Shown: positions 1 to 12,300 of the stretch, piece by piece
Layout of the letters: every line of letters begins with the position of its first letter
Numbering within the stretch: the first letter of the stretch is position 1
DNA from: Hymenoscyphus infarciens
Lineage: Eukaryota; Ascomycota; Leotiomycetes; Helotiales; Helotiaceae
DNA: 64,000 bases
NCBI GenBank assembly: GCA_001414345.1
Contig: LLCB01000069.1
Coordinates: 150,561-214,560, forward strand
Reading direction: 5' to 3'
Translations under genes and position numbers: made by a program
Notes under the pieces: model-generated
The model's input: only the letters and a program-made list of their open reading frames with translations
The model's database searches: none
What the model was told of the DNA's origin: nothing

Positions 1-1146
1 AACTTTTGATATTGCACAAAGTTATACGCTTTATCCTTGTGCGCCATTTCGAATACCTCATGGGTTGTATGCCAATATTCAGAGACACCAACAAAGTGAT
101 TCACGTCGAAATCGATGGCGGGGACATGCTGACCATGTAGTAAACATGGTTGATCTGCACAAGGTGCATCTTTGTCGAGTAAAGGATACGTTTTTGCAGT
201 GCATTCCTTGAATTTTCCAGTTCCTACCAAAAGTGGCTCTTTGCCATGATTATCTGGAACGGGCTTTCCATCCAAGGTCGTGATCAATCCAGCGGGAAGA
301 CATGGATCGGGGGTTTCGTGAGGATTTTCGGTGAACTGTGACTCCATGAGTGCCTCCACGTATCTCTCTCTTGCTTGATTAACTCCAAAGCCCAACCAAG
401 TGGTCGTGAATACTTTGTATTCTGTCGACTCGCCATTCAGCGTGCGCATCCGCAGTAACTTGAGATCATTCGAGTGCTTCTCAGCCTCCGTGCTGTTAGG
501 AGCAAAGGCTATTTGGGCTGAAGCGCCCCCCATGTCGAGAAATCCATACGTGTGGTGTCCTTTCCCGTGAACATGTTTATCCGGCGCATCGAAGCCGCCT
601 AATAAGTAATTCGCAGCAATCCACCCATATAGCCCTTCTGTCTCCCCGGGAATCACTTGAATATGTAAATCGCAATCTGGTAACGAGAAATCGGAGTGTG
701 CTTTGGCGTAGGAACAAATCTCATTCAAGAGAGCCGTCTGCTTCATAGGTTCCAGTAGCCTGACTCCAGCCGTTGCCATCAGAAATATGGGAGTGTCTTT
801 GACCTGATCGGCGGGTACGATATCCAGCGCATGGTCGAGAAGTTCTTGTAGGTGGTCTGGCCCTACATCTTGAGGATTGTCACCGAACGTCGACACACCT
901 GGCTTGATCTTCTTGGTATAACGCTTCTTCGTTTCTAATTGTGGCAGACTCTTCAGCTCGTCCGGTTTGGCATCGTGTCGTGCTTTCGCATTGTTGAGCC
1001 ATTTGTAAACGTGGACTCGAGTTCCTGACGAGCCCGCGTCCAGGATCACACCCCATCGCCCTGAAGACAGAGAACGTTAGCATTCAACACGATGAGATGG
1101 TGGTGAAAAGGGGTTGATGGAGGAATTGCGACGTACATTTACCCAT
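1..1146 (-). CDS. YND1: Golgi apyrase / nucleoside diphosphatase, GDA1-CD39 family (5' part; runs off the left edge)
   Basis: Hydrolyses nucleoside di- and triphosphates in the Golgi lumen, which sustains nucleotide-sugar import for glycosylation (family knowledge). Reading the minus strand, apyrase conserved region 1 (DAGSSGTRVHVYKW) lies at about 1043-1002, region 2 (MATAGVRLL) near 780-750, and region 3/4 (GLYGWIAANYLLGG, then FLDMGGASAQ) between about 640 and 520. The start is inferred: ATG at 1146-1144 plus one base forms a 4-base first exon, then an 82-bp intron (1061-1142, GTAAAT...TTCAG), then exon 2 from 1060. This gives Met-Gly-Arg-Trp-Gly-Val-Ile-Leu directly before region 1, as in other fungal Ynd1 proteins. 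The frame is open to base 1. The catalytic-domain C-terminus and the expected C-terminal membrane anchor lie outside the window. The tiny first exon is the least certain part. Confidence 0.92.
1061..1142 (-). other. Predicted intron 1 of YND1
   Basis: Minus-strand GTAAATGT donor and CTGTCTTCAG acceptor, 82 bp. Splicing joins ATGG to GGCGATGGGG and keeps the apyrase frame. Confidence 0.7.
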
Positions 1147-1385
1147 GGGTGTGACGGGTGGGAGGTGTTGGACGAGGCTTTGAGCTTCGCAATGGATGTA
1201 TTTGACGTAATTGGGAGGTTGGAATCCGACGTTAGTTCTTGGGCGGAAGGGCAGATGGCGAATGCATTGAAGGGATCCAGGTCTGAAGGTTGAAAGCAGA
1301 AACGAATGTGTGAAGTCGCTGGGACTTGAGGATGTTAGAGGGTGAGGTTATATTCGGAGGTGATGTTTGGTGGTTACGAGTAACG

Positions 1386-1410
1386 AGTGTAGTGTAGTGT
1401 AGTGTAGTGT
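1386..1410. repeat. Microsatellite (AGTGT)5
   Basis: Five perfect copies of the pentamer in the region upstream of YND1. Confidence 0.9.
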
Positions 1411-1852
1411 GGTGAATTATTTTGAGGCTGGTGGACGAGCGAGAGTTTGTTTGTCCAGATGGTGCTCTGCTTGGGATTTCTTTGGTTGCTCGGGCGTGAT
1501 TGTCCGTCTCCTGGCGGCCTGGCGGAGCACTAGCCAAAACGGCCTGGGCTTGGCAGATAAGAAAACCGACTTTGGAGTGGTAGACTAACTCCAACAAGAC
1601 TAGTCTGGGTTAGTAAGGCTGTCCTGCTTGCATTCAATCCAAGAACCCCTGAAATGGCATTGTTTAAATCGGACCAATGGGTGAGTTGCGGTCTTTTGGG
1701 TTGCATCGCGCTCACAGCAACGTGAGATTTCCCAGCCATTCACTGGTGGGCGACGACGAGGATGGGGCTGGGGTGAGAAAGAGTGGAGAAAGAGGGGAAT
1801 CTTTGCTGAGTGGGGGTTAACCCAATTTTGGAACGCTAGTTGTACCATCAAG

Positions 1853-1880
1853 CAATCAATCAATCAATCAATCAATCAAT
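1853..1880. repeat. Microsatellite (CAAT)7
   Basis: Seven tandem tetramers, further upstream of YND1. Confidence 0.9.
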
Positions 1881-3806
1881 CCACGTCATTCCCTAAAGAA
1901 GCAGGTACTTGCCTCTGGTTGTTCACTTTATTGTGCTTTATTGACAATGGGTAGAGATATCTGCCAGCTTTCAAAAACCATTCCAACGCCAACATCAATA
2001 GCAAAGTCACCGTCAAAATCGGCACACCAGCACAATGATTGGAGCAGGTTATTGGATATGTACAGATAAGATATGTACAGATATGGATACCGTACCGTCT
2101 TGGTGATGGCAACATGGTGGCAGACCCCACCCCGTTATTACGAGGCCTCTACGGAGCAACACAACCGGATTCGCGAGTGACGACTTCTCACCATCACCAT
2201 GTTATCATCAACAATCACGAGCTCTGGCCATTCACGTATTCCAACTGCCAGCATGTAATAATTATTTCGTATCTGAAGAGGCGACCCATCTACCAAAATA
2301 GCCTCTATTCTGGGGAATGCCGAGTTGAAATGGCATGTTCATCGTTTCCTTCAAACCCGATCCAAGAGTGTCGGATCACAATTCCAAAAATACCCAGCAA
2401 CTATCCACATAAATTCCTCGGCGGGAGGATCGAAACATTCATTCTCCAGCCCATCCTCTCCTCTCCAACCATGGCCCTATAAACCGGTGAAGCTGTTAGT
2501 AAAAAAGGAAGAACCTGTCTCGCTCAATCCCACGATCCCTCCGCTCCCAAGAATCTTATTCCCCTCTCATCAAATGCCACATGCCACGACCTTATCCCAA
2601 CCTCATGCGAGTGGAGGCTCAGCAGCGAGCCCGCCGCCTTCAAATCAGATGCGTGACTGCGTCTGACTTTGTGCTGACGACTCCCTTTGTTTCGTCTTGA
2701 ATTGTTTCCCCGGCAGCCTTCGCTCCGCGAGGCTTTCTTGACCCTACGACTCGGGTATACTACTCGGAAACACGACTCGAATTGTTTATACAGCGATCCG
2801 GTGCCATTGGAAATGTTTCACGACACGTTGCGATAGATATGCACTGATAAGCATCGCTATCGCTTGTGCGCGGTGGCGGTGGTAGCACCCTCTCACAGAC
2901 TTTAGACGAACTCTTCCGTTCTTAGCCAGACACGCCAACGGCTGGAAAGAATCTTCCCAGAGTTTAAACTCAGCCCTTTCCTTTTCAAAAGTTCAGACTC
3001 ATGTTTTAACCAAGCCTCCAAACAACAAAAATAGTTGATCCAGCGTAGAAGATTTCTTCCAAGAACTCGGGTGGATACATGCTCCATTCCAACTTTTGGC
3101 AGCAGATTGAAAATCCCCACAACCAGAGGGAATCTTCACATAACATGTTCATGGCCTCACACAAATTATCCCCCTCTATATGATCTTTTCCCTACTTCAT
3201 ACTCATAAACCCAGAACATCCCCAGCTTTATCCCCAGGTTTATCCGCATACATCCGGGGCCAGTACCGGGTTTTTTTGGTGGTGAAAACAGGGCGCATTG
3301 ACGATTATTCACTGCCGGTGCATGAACAGAATCGACGTCATGCCTTCTCCCCTTTTGAGATATTCCGGGGAAATACATCTTTGAAAACGGGAAAACGGAG
3401 TGGGCTTTTTTTCGTTTGTCGCGAGGGGGTATTTGTGTTGAGAGAGGGGTCACTTGCAAGGTTTTAGCACCACTTGTTTTCTTGGTATTGATTCCGACCT
3501 CTTATTATCTTTGCGAGGCAAGACTGATTTGGGTTGTTTGTATATACAAGTCGGGTCTTTGGATCAGAAATTATGACGAGTGTCTATTGTTTAGATCTGT
3601 TGTGAATCTCCTCGCCGAGAGGGGAAATTGTAAAAGGAAATTGATCAGGCGGATTTTCAATGATACAAACACATCCAACACCTCGTGGCGCTTCGTTGAA
3701 GTGAAGACCTTGTTCTCGAACTACTTGAGCTACTCTCTCCATTTTAATGTCTTGTGTACTCTCCTGGTAGCTTTATAACACCGTCTGAACAAATAACTAC
3801 ATTAAG

Positions 3807-4160
3807 ATGTCTTTGGTACCTAAAGGAGAAGATCGCTTAGAAAGCTAAGCTTCTAAGCTTCGGGAAGTTGACTAAATCTCTCGAGACCTAGGCAGCTTAT
3901 GACGAAGTCGTGGCCAAGGACTAGGTTTAGCAAAGGGAATTAAAAGGCTTACTAAAAGAGAACGAGGCATTGTAAGAGGCAGAAGAAGGTTTAGTAGACT
4001 AGGAAGAAATAGAAGACGAGGACACGAAGCGACTTATAACGAGTTTAACAAGGAAAAGTGACCAACTTGAGCCAGCAATTGGACGAGGAGAAAGGCGAGG
4101 TGCCTGCTCATGAGGACACTCTTCAACCAAAGGAGGAGGATATCAGTTCCTCCCCGTGAA
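3807..4160 (+). pseudogene. RIP-like decayed coiled-coil reading frame
   Basis: In one plus-strand frame from about 3850 to 4075 the translation is rich in Glu, Lys, Leu and Gln (segments such as LKGLLKENEAL and EEIEDEDTKRLI), typical of a coiled coil. It is broken by five in-frame stops, four TAG and one TAA. Each is a single C-to-T change from CAG or CAA. From about 4075 a neighbouring frame gives a second charged segment (QQLDEEKGEVPAHEDTLQP) that ends at a stop near 4159, so a frameshift is also likely. It sits at the left border of the AT-rich island. I do not recognise the parent protein; the C-terminal tail of a transposase or Gag is possible. Confidence 0.4.
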
Positions 4161-4899
4161 TATGATGTCCTTTTACAGTTGATTAATAGGCTGTGTATCG
4201 AATTTATATCTTTCCTTTATTTTGATCAAAAACTTTTCAGCATACCTCCTTGAGAATGAGAGAATATGTCGTGCTTCTTTCCGGTTGCTTCAACGAATTT
4301 GTTAATCAGAGGTGTATCATTATCCTCATTCCTTTTGAACTCGTAATACAACTCGCACTACTCCTCTGCAATTGCGGGAAGCGGAGTTCTATGAAGTCTA
4401 TGAAATGTGTCTTCCATGTTTAAAACCCTTTCTTATCTCCACCTCCTTCACTTATTAATATCATTAACATTGTCTTCAGAGATTTTAATTAATAAGTAGG
4501 TATACTATAAACTATTGCGTACTTAAATTAGTTTTTAAAAACTATAAGATAAAAAAACCTATTTGATCTCTAAATAATCGAAGACTAATTAACACGAGAA
4601 AGCTGAAACTCTTCTCTATCTTCTTACTTACTCGCTTATATATAACTCTCTAGCTTATAAAAAATTCACTAGTAAACTTCTACTAGTAGCTTATATATAG
4701 CTTATCTACGGCCTACTTGTAGATTACTTCGTAATTATAAGCTATCTAAGTAACTTAAAACTAATTACTTCTTAACTATAATAATATCTTTAGCATTTTA
4801 TATACTCTATGTAATTTATTATAACACGGTTCTAATCTTATATTTCTAGTTCTAACGCGACTCTAAAATTCTTTATTAACTCTTATAGTAATAGATTTC

Positions 4900-7800
4900 T
4901 ATTAATATAAACTAAAAATTAATATTTAATAAAGAATTCTTATTATTTTTAATTTTTTAATATAAAATTTAAAATTCTTAAATTATACTTATATATATTA
5001 TAGTTTTAAAAGATTTTAAGTTTAAAATATACTTATTTAGTTTATATAATACTAGTTCTATAATAATATAAGCTAGAACTTAATATTAGCTTAGTTTAAT
5101 TTAGGTTTAATATAATTATTCTATTTTTTTTTTTAATATAAAATTCTAAATTCTTTAATTATACTTATATATATATTAGTTTTAAAAGATTTTATACTTA
5201 AAATATACTTCTTAAATTATAATAATACTAAGTTTATAATAATATAAGCTAGAACTTAATAATAGCTTATTTTAATTTAGGTTTAATATAATAATACTAA
5301 TTTTAATATAATATAAGCTAGAACTTAATAATAGCTTATTTTAATTTAGGTTTAATATAATTATTCTATTTTCTTTAATATAAAGTTTTAAATTCTTAAA
5401 TTATACTTATATATATTATAGTTTTAAAAGATTTTAACTTTAAAATCTATTTATTTAATACTTACACTACTAAATTTATAATAATATAAGCTAGAACTTA
5501 ATAATAGCTTAGTTTACTTTAGGTTTAATATTATTATTCTATTTTATATAATATAAAATTCTAAATTCTTAAATTATACTTATATATATTATAGTTTTAA
5601 AAGATTTTAAGTTTAAAGTATAGTTGTTTAGTTATAATAATACTAATTTTAATATAATATAAGCTAGAACCTAATAACAGCTTAGTTTGATTAAGCTTTT
5701 ATATAATTATTTTATTATTTTTAATATAAAATTCTAAATTCTTAAATTATACTTATATATATATAGGTTTTAAAAGCTTTTAAGCTTAAAATATACTTAT
5801 TTAGTTATAATACTACTAAGTTTATAATAATATAAGCTAGAACTTAATAATAGCTTAGTTTAATTAACCTTTATTATAATTATTTTATTTTCTTTAATAT
5901 AAAATTTAAAATTCTTAAATTATACTTATATATATATTAGTTCTAAAAGATTTTAAGCTTAAAATATAATTATTTAGTTATAATAATACTAAGTTTATAA
6001 TAATATAAGCTAGAACCTAATAATAGCTTAGTTTAATTTAAGTTTAATATAATTATTCTATTTTTTTTAATATAAAATTTAAAATTCTTTAATTATACTT
6101 AGATAAATAGTAGTTTTAAACGATTTTAAACTTAAAATATACTTCTTTAGTTATAATAATACTAAGTTTAATATAATATAAGCTAGAACTTAATAATAGC
6201 TTAGTTTAATTAAGTTTTATAATATTTATTTTATTTTTTTTAAATTAAAATCTTAAATTCTTAACTTATACTTAGCTATATCCTAGTTTTAAGAGATTTT
6301 AAGCTTAAAATATACTTATTTAGTTATAATAATACTAAGTTTTATATAATATAAGCTAGAACTTAATAATAGCTTAGTTTAATTAAGCTTTTATATAATT
6401 ATTATACTTTTTTAATATAAAATTTAAACTTCTTTAATTATACTTATATATATTATAGTTCTAAAAGATTTTAAGCTTAAAATATACTTCTTTAGTTATA
6501 ATAATACTAATTCTATAATAATATAAGCTAGAACTTAATAATAGCTTAGTTTAATTAAGTTTTAATATAATTATTCTATTTTCTTTAATATAAAATTTAA
6601 AATTCTTTAATTATACTTATATATATTATACTTTTAGAAGATTATAAGCTTAAAATATACTTATTTAGTTATAATAAAACTAATTCTTTAATAATAAAAA
6701 CTAGAACCTAATAATAGCTTAGTTTAATTAAGTTTTAATATTATTATTCTTTTTTCTTTAATATAAAATTTAAAATTCTTTAATTATACTTATATATATT
6801 ATACTTTTAGAAGATTTTAAGATTAAAATATACTTATTTAGTTATAATAATACTAGTTTTATAGTAATATAAGCTAGAACCTAATAATAGCTTAGTTTAA
6901 TTAAGTTTTAATATTATTATTCTTTTTTCTTTAATATAAAATTTAAAATTCTTTAATTATACTTATATATATTAGTTTTAAAAGATTTTAAGCTTAAAAT
7001 ATACTTCTTTAGTTATAATAATACTAATTTATTATAATATAAGCTAGAACCTAATAATAGCTTAGTTTAATTATATTTTATAATAATTATTCTATTTTTT
7101 TTAATATAAAATTTATAATTCTTGAATTATACTTATATATATTATAGTTTTAAAAGATTTTAAGCTTAAAATATACTTATTTAGTTATAATAATACTAAT
7201 TCTATAATAATATAAGCTAGAACTTAATAATAGCTTAGTTTAACTTAAGCTTAATATAATTATTCTACTCTTTTTTAATATAAAATTCTAAATTCTTAAA
7301 TTATACTTATATATATTATAGTTTTAAAGGATTTTAAGCTTAAAATATACTTCTTTAGTTATAATAATACTAATTTAATAATAATATAAGCTAGAACTTA
7401 ATAATAGCTTAGTTTCACTTAAGCTTAATATAATTATTCTACTTTTTTTTAATATAAAATTCTAAATTCTTAAATTATACTTATATATATTATATTTTTA
7501 AAAGATTTTAAGCTTAAAATATACTTCTTTAGTTATAATAATACTAATTTAATAATAATATAAGCTAGAACTTAATAATAGCTTAGTTTAATTTAAGTTT
7601 TATAATAATTATTTTATTTTTTATATTATAAAATTCTAAATTCTTAAATTATACTTATATATACTATAGTTTTAAGAGATTTTAAGTTTAAAGTATACTT
7701 CTTTAGTTATAATAATACTAATTTTATAATAATATAAGCTAGAACCTAATAATAGCTTAGTTTAAGTAAGCTTTTATATAATTATTATACTTTTTTAATA

Positions 7801-7985
7801 TAAAATTTAAAATTCTTAAATTATACTTATATATATATTAGTTTTAAAAGCTATTAAGCTTAAAATATACTTCTTTAGTTATAATAATACTAATTCTATA
7901 ATAATATAAGCTAGAACCTAATAATAGCTTAGTTTAAATTAAGTTTAATATAATTATTCTATTTTCTTAAATATAAAATTCTATA
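4900..7985. repeat. AT-rich tandem satellite, about 173-bp unit, main array (about 17 copies)
   Basis: The marker AAGCTAGAAC recurs at about 5071, 5247, 5316, 5489, 5661, 5834, 6007, 6181, 6354, 6526, 6699 (mutated), 6872, 7042, 7214, 7389, 7563, 7737 and 7909. Nearly all spacings are 170-176 bp; one 69-bp spacing marks a truncated unit. Other unit landmarks in fixed order are ATAGCTTAGTTTAATT, TTAATATAAAATT, ATTATACTTATATATATTA, AAAAGATTTTAAG and AGTTATAATAATACTAA. The region 4480-4899 looks like more degenerate sequence of similar composition. Confidence 0.95.
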
Positions 7986-9589
7986 TATTATATAATATCG
8001 CGATAATAGTATAGTTAGCGATTTAGTTTTCCTAGTTCTACTTATTCTAAATAAGGAATTATACTAGAGCTACTTTTCACTTTATACTCTAGCTATATCG
8101 AATCTATTATTATAGATATATTCGTAGACTAGATTATATAAAATCTAATACTTAAGAAAGAGCTCTTTTTTTATAATAGCTATTTAAATATATATCTATT
8201 AAGTCTTCTAATTAAAAGAATAGAAGATAAGAAACTAACGTTAATATAACTCTATTTTATTTAACTACTTAATCTTAAAATTATAGAAGAGTAACTAGTT
8301 TAAGAAGTTTAAGATTCTTATTTATTCTCTTACTAGCTTAATATAAAAGTCGAATAGTTTTAATCTCTATAGTCTAGAATCTCTATTAAAAAGATAGTCT
8401 TTTATATTAACTAGGAAATTAGAGTAGAGTTAGAGTTATATTATATTTCTAACTATCTAAGAGCTTATCTAGCTTATATATCTATTTAATCTTTTTTAAT
8501 ATATACGCTATTAAAAAAAGTATAATATATATATAAAAAAAAACTTTTTTAGAATTAATAAAGTAACTCTAAAAGCCTTAAAATACGTTTAGACGACTAT
8601 TAGATAGTCTAGAAAGAGACTAAAATACTCTATAATTATACTAAATAATTATAGTAGTAGTAGTAGTAGGAAAAAGAGAGGCTTATAAAGAGCCTCTATT
8701 CCCTTCTCTAGAGTACTAGTAACTAATAAAGATAGTATAATAAACTAAGAAGAGTAGAGTATAAGAGGATAGAAGAGAGTATTAGACTATATAGACGTAA
8801 TAGAGAAGAGCTTAATCTAAATAATACTTAACTTAGTAATAGAGAAGAGAGATATTAAAGTAATTATTAAAGTAGTAGGAAAAGTACTTAAGTATAAGAG
8901 AACTAGGAAAGGAGAGGATAATATAATTATATATAAAATTCTATAAAAGGAGCTTATTATTATAGTTAAGAGAATAGAAGGAATAAAGAAGCGTAGCCTA
9001 ATATAAGTAGAGAGAGCTAGAACTAGGGAACTATAGAGAGAGGTAGTAACTATATTATAAAAGGAATATATAGTACTAACTAAATATACTAGGAAGATTA
9101 TAGTTTAAATAATAGAGATAGATAAAGAGAAAGATAAGCTATTACTAAAGAAGGTAATTAGAGCTATAAATATAAGTAAATATAAGATAAGAGTAATAGT
9201 AACTTAAAAGCTCTAGAGTAAGAATATTATTATAAGGTTTAAAGAAGAGATATAGATAAGATATATATAAGATAATAGCTAAGTAAAGAAGGTATTTAGA
9301 TAAGAAATAGTAATAGTAGTAAGAACGCTTATAATACTTATAAAAAGAGCCCTAGTAAATATACTTAAGAATAAGAGAGAGAGTATACTATAGAGTATCT
9401 CTTAAGCCTCTAGTATAAGAATACTAAAGATTATATAATAAGAAAATAGACGTAGAGAGTATTAGAGATAGAAGAGACTAGCTTAAAAGAACTATATCTT
9501 TAAGATAGTAATAATAGAAGAAGTAAGAAGGCTATATATAAGAGGAATACTATAAGAGGTATAATACTTCTTATATAAAAGATATACTT

Positions 9590-9815
9590 TAGAGGTAGTA
9601 GTATAGAAGTATTATAAGTACTAAAAGTAGAAGTATATAATATACTTCTATAAATAAGATAAGAGATATATCTAGTATATATATAAGAGGTATAAAGAGG
9701 GTAAGGAAGAGTATCTTAATAAGAAGAACTTAAAAGAATATCTAATAAAGTATAAGAATTATAAAAGAGAATACTTAGTATTTATAAAGAAGTACTATAT
9801 AGAGAAGTAATACTA
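9590..9815 (+). pseudogene. LINE ORF1 (Gag-like) zinc-knuckle region, decayed
   Basis: One plus-strand frame reads as a series of CCHC knuckles in which most cysteines have become tyrosines (TGT/TGC to TAT/TAC), for example KYYKY-x-K-x-KYIIYFYK. A second unit of the same kind follows. Spacing fits the C-x2-C-x4-H-x4-C pattern of Tad-type ORF1 proteins, which bind the element RNA. In-frame stops are present. Confidence 0.65.
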
Positions 9816-11729
9816 TAAGTAGATAAGAGAACGATATCTTAATATAATAACTACGTTTATAAACCTATAAAGACTTTTAAAGAAGAGTAAGATAGAGATA
9901 CTTTACTTATTTACTTTTAGCTAGAAAGAGAGCTTATAAAGCTTAAAGAAGAGATAGAGATAAAGATCTATACTAAAGAAGCTAATAGATATAAATAAAG
10001 TAGGATATATAAATAGTAGTAACTTAACCTAGTTTTAAAGAAAGCTAAGAAGCTCTCTTAGTATAATAAGAGATCTAACTAGAGAAGAAATAGAAGTAAT
10101 CTAAACTCTACTTATAAAACTATTATAAGTATAATAGTATTATACTAGAATATAAAGAAGATATTAGAAGCTTTTAATATAGCTCTAAATTATAAAGAGA
10201 AATATAATATATTAGTAATCTAAGAACTAGTATAGAATAGTATAAGAGACTCTTCTAGTTACTCTTTAAGCTTAAGATATAATATAATCTAGTTAAATAA
10301 GATAGTAGTACTCTTTATATATAAAAGATATTTAAAAGTAAGCTAGATATATACTATAGATAAGAATTAAGTAAGTATAATAATAAGAGAAAGAGTAGAT
10401 AAGATAATAGTCTACTTAGTCTATAACTTATAAATAGAGTAAATACTAATTAAGAATATACTCTAATAAATAAGACTAAGAAGAGTACTTATAATAGATA
10501 ACCTAAATACTTACTACTCTTTATAAGATATATATAAAAGATATAATAAGAATATAGACCTTATTCTTAAACTTACTATACTATAGGTACTAGAGAGAGA
10601 TATACTTTATAATAAAGCTATATAAAGAAGAGAGAGCTCTTATAACTCTATAATTAACCTTACCTTCTCTATTAAGAATATAGTAACCTAGTAAAGGTTT
10701 TTAGACCTACTAGGATTAGACTATATAGCTTAACTCTTTATAATAAAAGTAAGAGAAAGGAGAAAGGTATTATAAGTTTCTAGATTTAGCTAAAGACTAA
10801 TAGATAAGATCTTAGTTAAAGTAGAAGCCTCTTACTTAGAAACACTTATAATCTAAAATATATAGGAACTTAAGAAGGTAGTATAAAGACTTATAAAAGA
10901 CTTTTAAAGAATAGTAATAGCTTTAATACTACTCTAGAAGCTAGATAAAGAGAGAGTATAGCTCTAATAGAATATAGAGGTTAAAGAAGCGTTAAGAAAG
11001 GTAAAGAGATATAAAAGAACCTAGAAAGAGTACTAAATAAGAAGCTTAAGATAGTAGCTTAATAACGCTTTTTAAGAACTCTAAATAGTAAGTAGAAAGG
11101 TAAAGATAAAGAGCTAGAGAAGAGTACTAGTAAAGGTAGTAAAAGATAAAAGAAAACTCTAGATACTTAAAAAGTAAGTATACCTTAAAGGATATATAAG
11201 ATTAGAAGTACTAGTACTACTAATACTTATATTACTTAATAGAATAAAAGATAAGACTTATTAAAAGAAGGCTTATATTCTTATAAAAAAGTTCTTTCTA
11301 GAGTTAATAGCTAACTACTTAAGCGTTCTTAATAAGAACTAGAATACTAAGAGCTTCTTTAAGAGGTACTTAGTAAGCTAATATATAACTAAGAAGTATA
11401 TTAAGATAGCTATAAGATTAGTATTATAAAAAGTATTAGAATTTAATATACTAGTAAATAGCTTCTTAAAAGCTTATAATAAACTACTTTATAAAGTACT
11501 TACTATAATAGTAGAAGTAAGCTTCTACTTATAATACTTCTTATCTTACTTTTACTATATAAAGGTAGTAGTACTAAGAAAACTAGATAAGATAACTAAG
11601 GAGTAGAGTAAGATAGAGGCCTACTAGCTAATAGTACTACTCTTAACTATAGGTAAGATTCTTAAAAAAGTAATAGTATAAAGGCTTATATAGCTTATAG
11701 AGAAAATAGTAATACTACTAGGGCTATAG

Positions 11730-12300
11730 ATAGATAACTAGAAGTATTAAAATATAGAGCTAGTAATTAGAATAGTAATAGAGAGTATATATATAGTATA
11801 AGAAAATAAGAGCTATATATCTCTAGCTTAACTAAATATAATAGAAGCTTTTAACTAAGTAGACTATATATAGCTACTTTATATATTAAAAAAGAAGGAG
11901 GTTTTATAATAGGTAGTAATATAGATAGAGAGCTTCCTTTTTAGATAAAGAGCTATATTATTCTTTAATAGATAATTAATAAATAAAAGAGCTCTTAAAT
12001 AAAATATCTTATAAGAATTAGTACTATTACTAATACTATTTATTCTCTTTATCTTAATATTATATAAGAACCTAGTAAGAATTAATAAGCTTATTATAGT
12101 AGGCTTTATAAATAATATAAATCTATTTATAATATTAAAAAGTATAGTAGTAAACTATAAAATACTTAAAATAGCTTAAGAAGTATATAATAAGTAAGTA
12201 AATAAGTAAAAGATAGCTTTTAACTTAGAAAAGATAGTACTTATATACTTTATAAGAATAAGAGTACTATAAAAGGAGATAGTCTAGTTTAAGAAAAGAA
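11730..12300 (+). pseudogene. LINE reverse transcriptase domain, decayed
   Basis: Successive frames show the LINE RT landmarks: a counterpart of the A-motif region (IIEAFN, from an original Asp-x-x-x-Ala-Phe-Asp/Asn type) at about 11840; the LLLILFILFILILY block, corresponding to the PQGSPLSPILF-type motif, at about 12020-12060; and VGFINNINLF, corresponding to FVDD, at about 12105. The two catalytic aspartates of the last motif read Asn-Asn, as expected from G-to-A on this strand. Downstream codons match the trailing helix and WA-x-x-H-type region. Not functional. Confidence 0.75.

Larger units (their letters stand above)
1147..3806. other. Gene-poor stretch between YND1 and the AT-rich island
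   Basis: Normal base composition. Several short open frames occur on both strands (for example 2039-2482 plus and 3416-3778 plus). None shows a domain, a credible codon pattern or a consistent splice structure. The part nearest YND1 presumably holds its promoter and 5' leader. I see no RNA gene. Confidence 0.5.

Noticed and set aside
2039..2482. 147-codon open frame on the plus strand
   Set aside because: No domain, low-complexity composition, overlaps other open frames on both strands, and no start or splice context. Most likely chance.
3180..3778. Overlapping open frames near the left island border
   Set aside because: Open on both strands with no recognisable protein features; not supported as genes.
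4900..7985. CRISPR-like array
   Set aside because: Whole units repeat end to end with no unique spacers, in a fungal genome.
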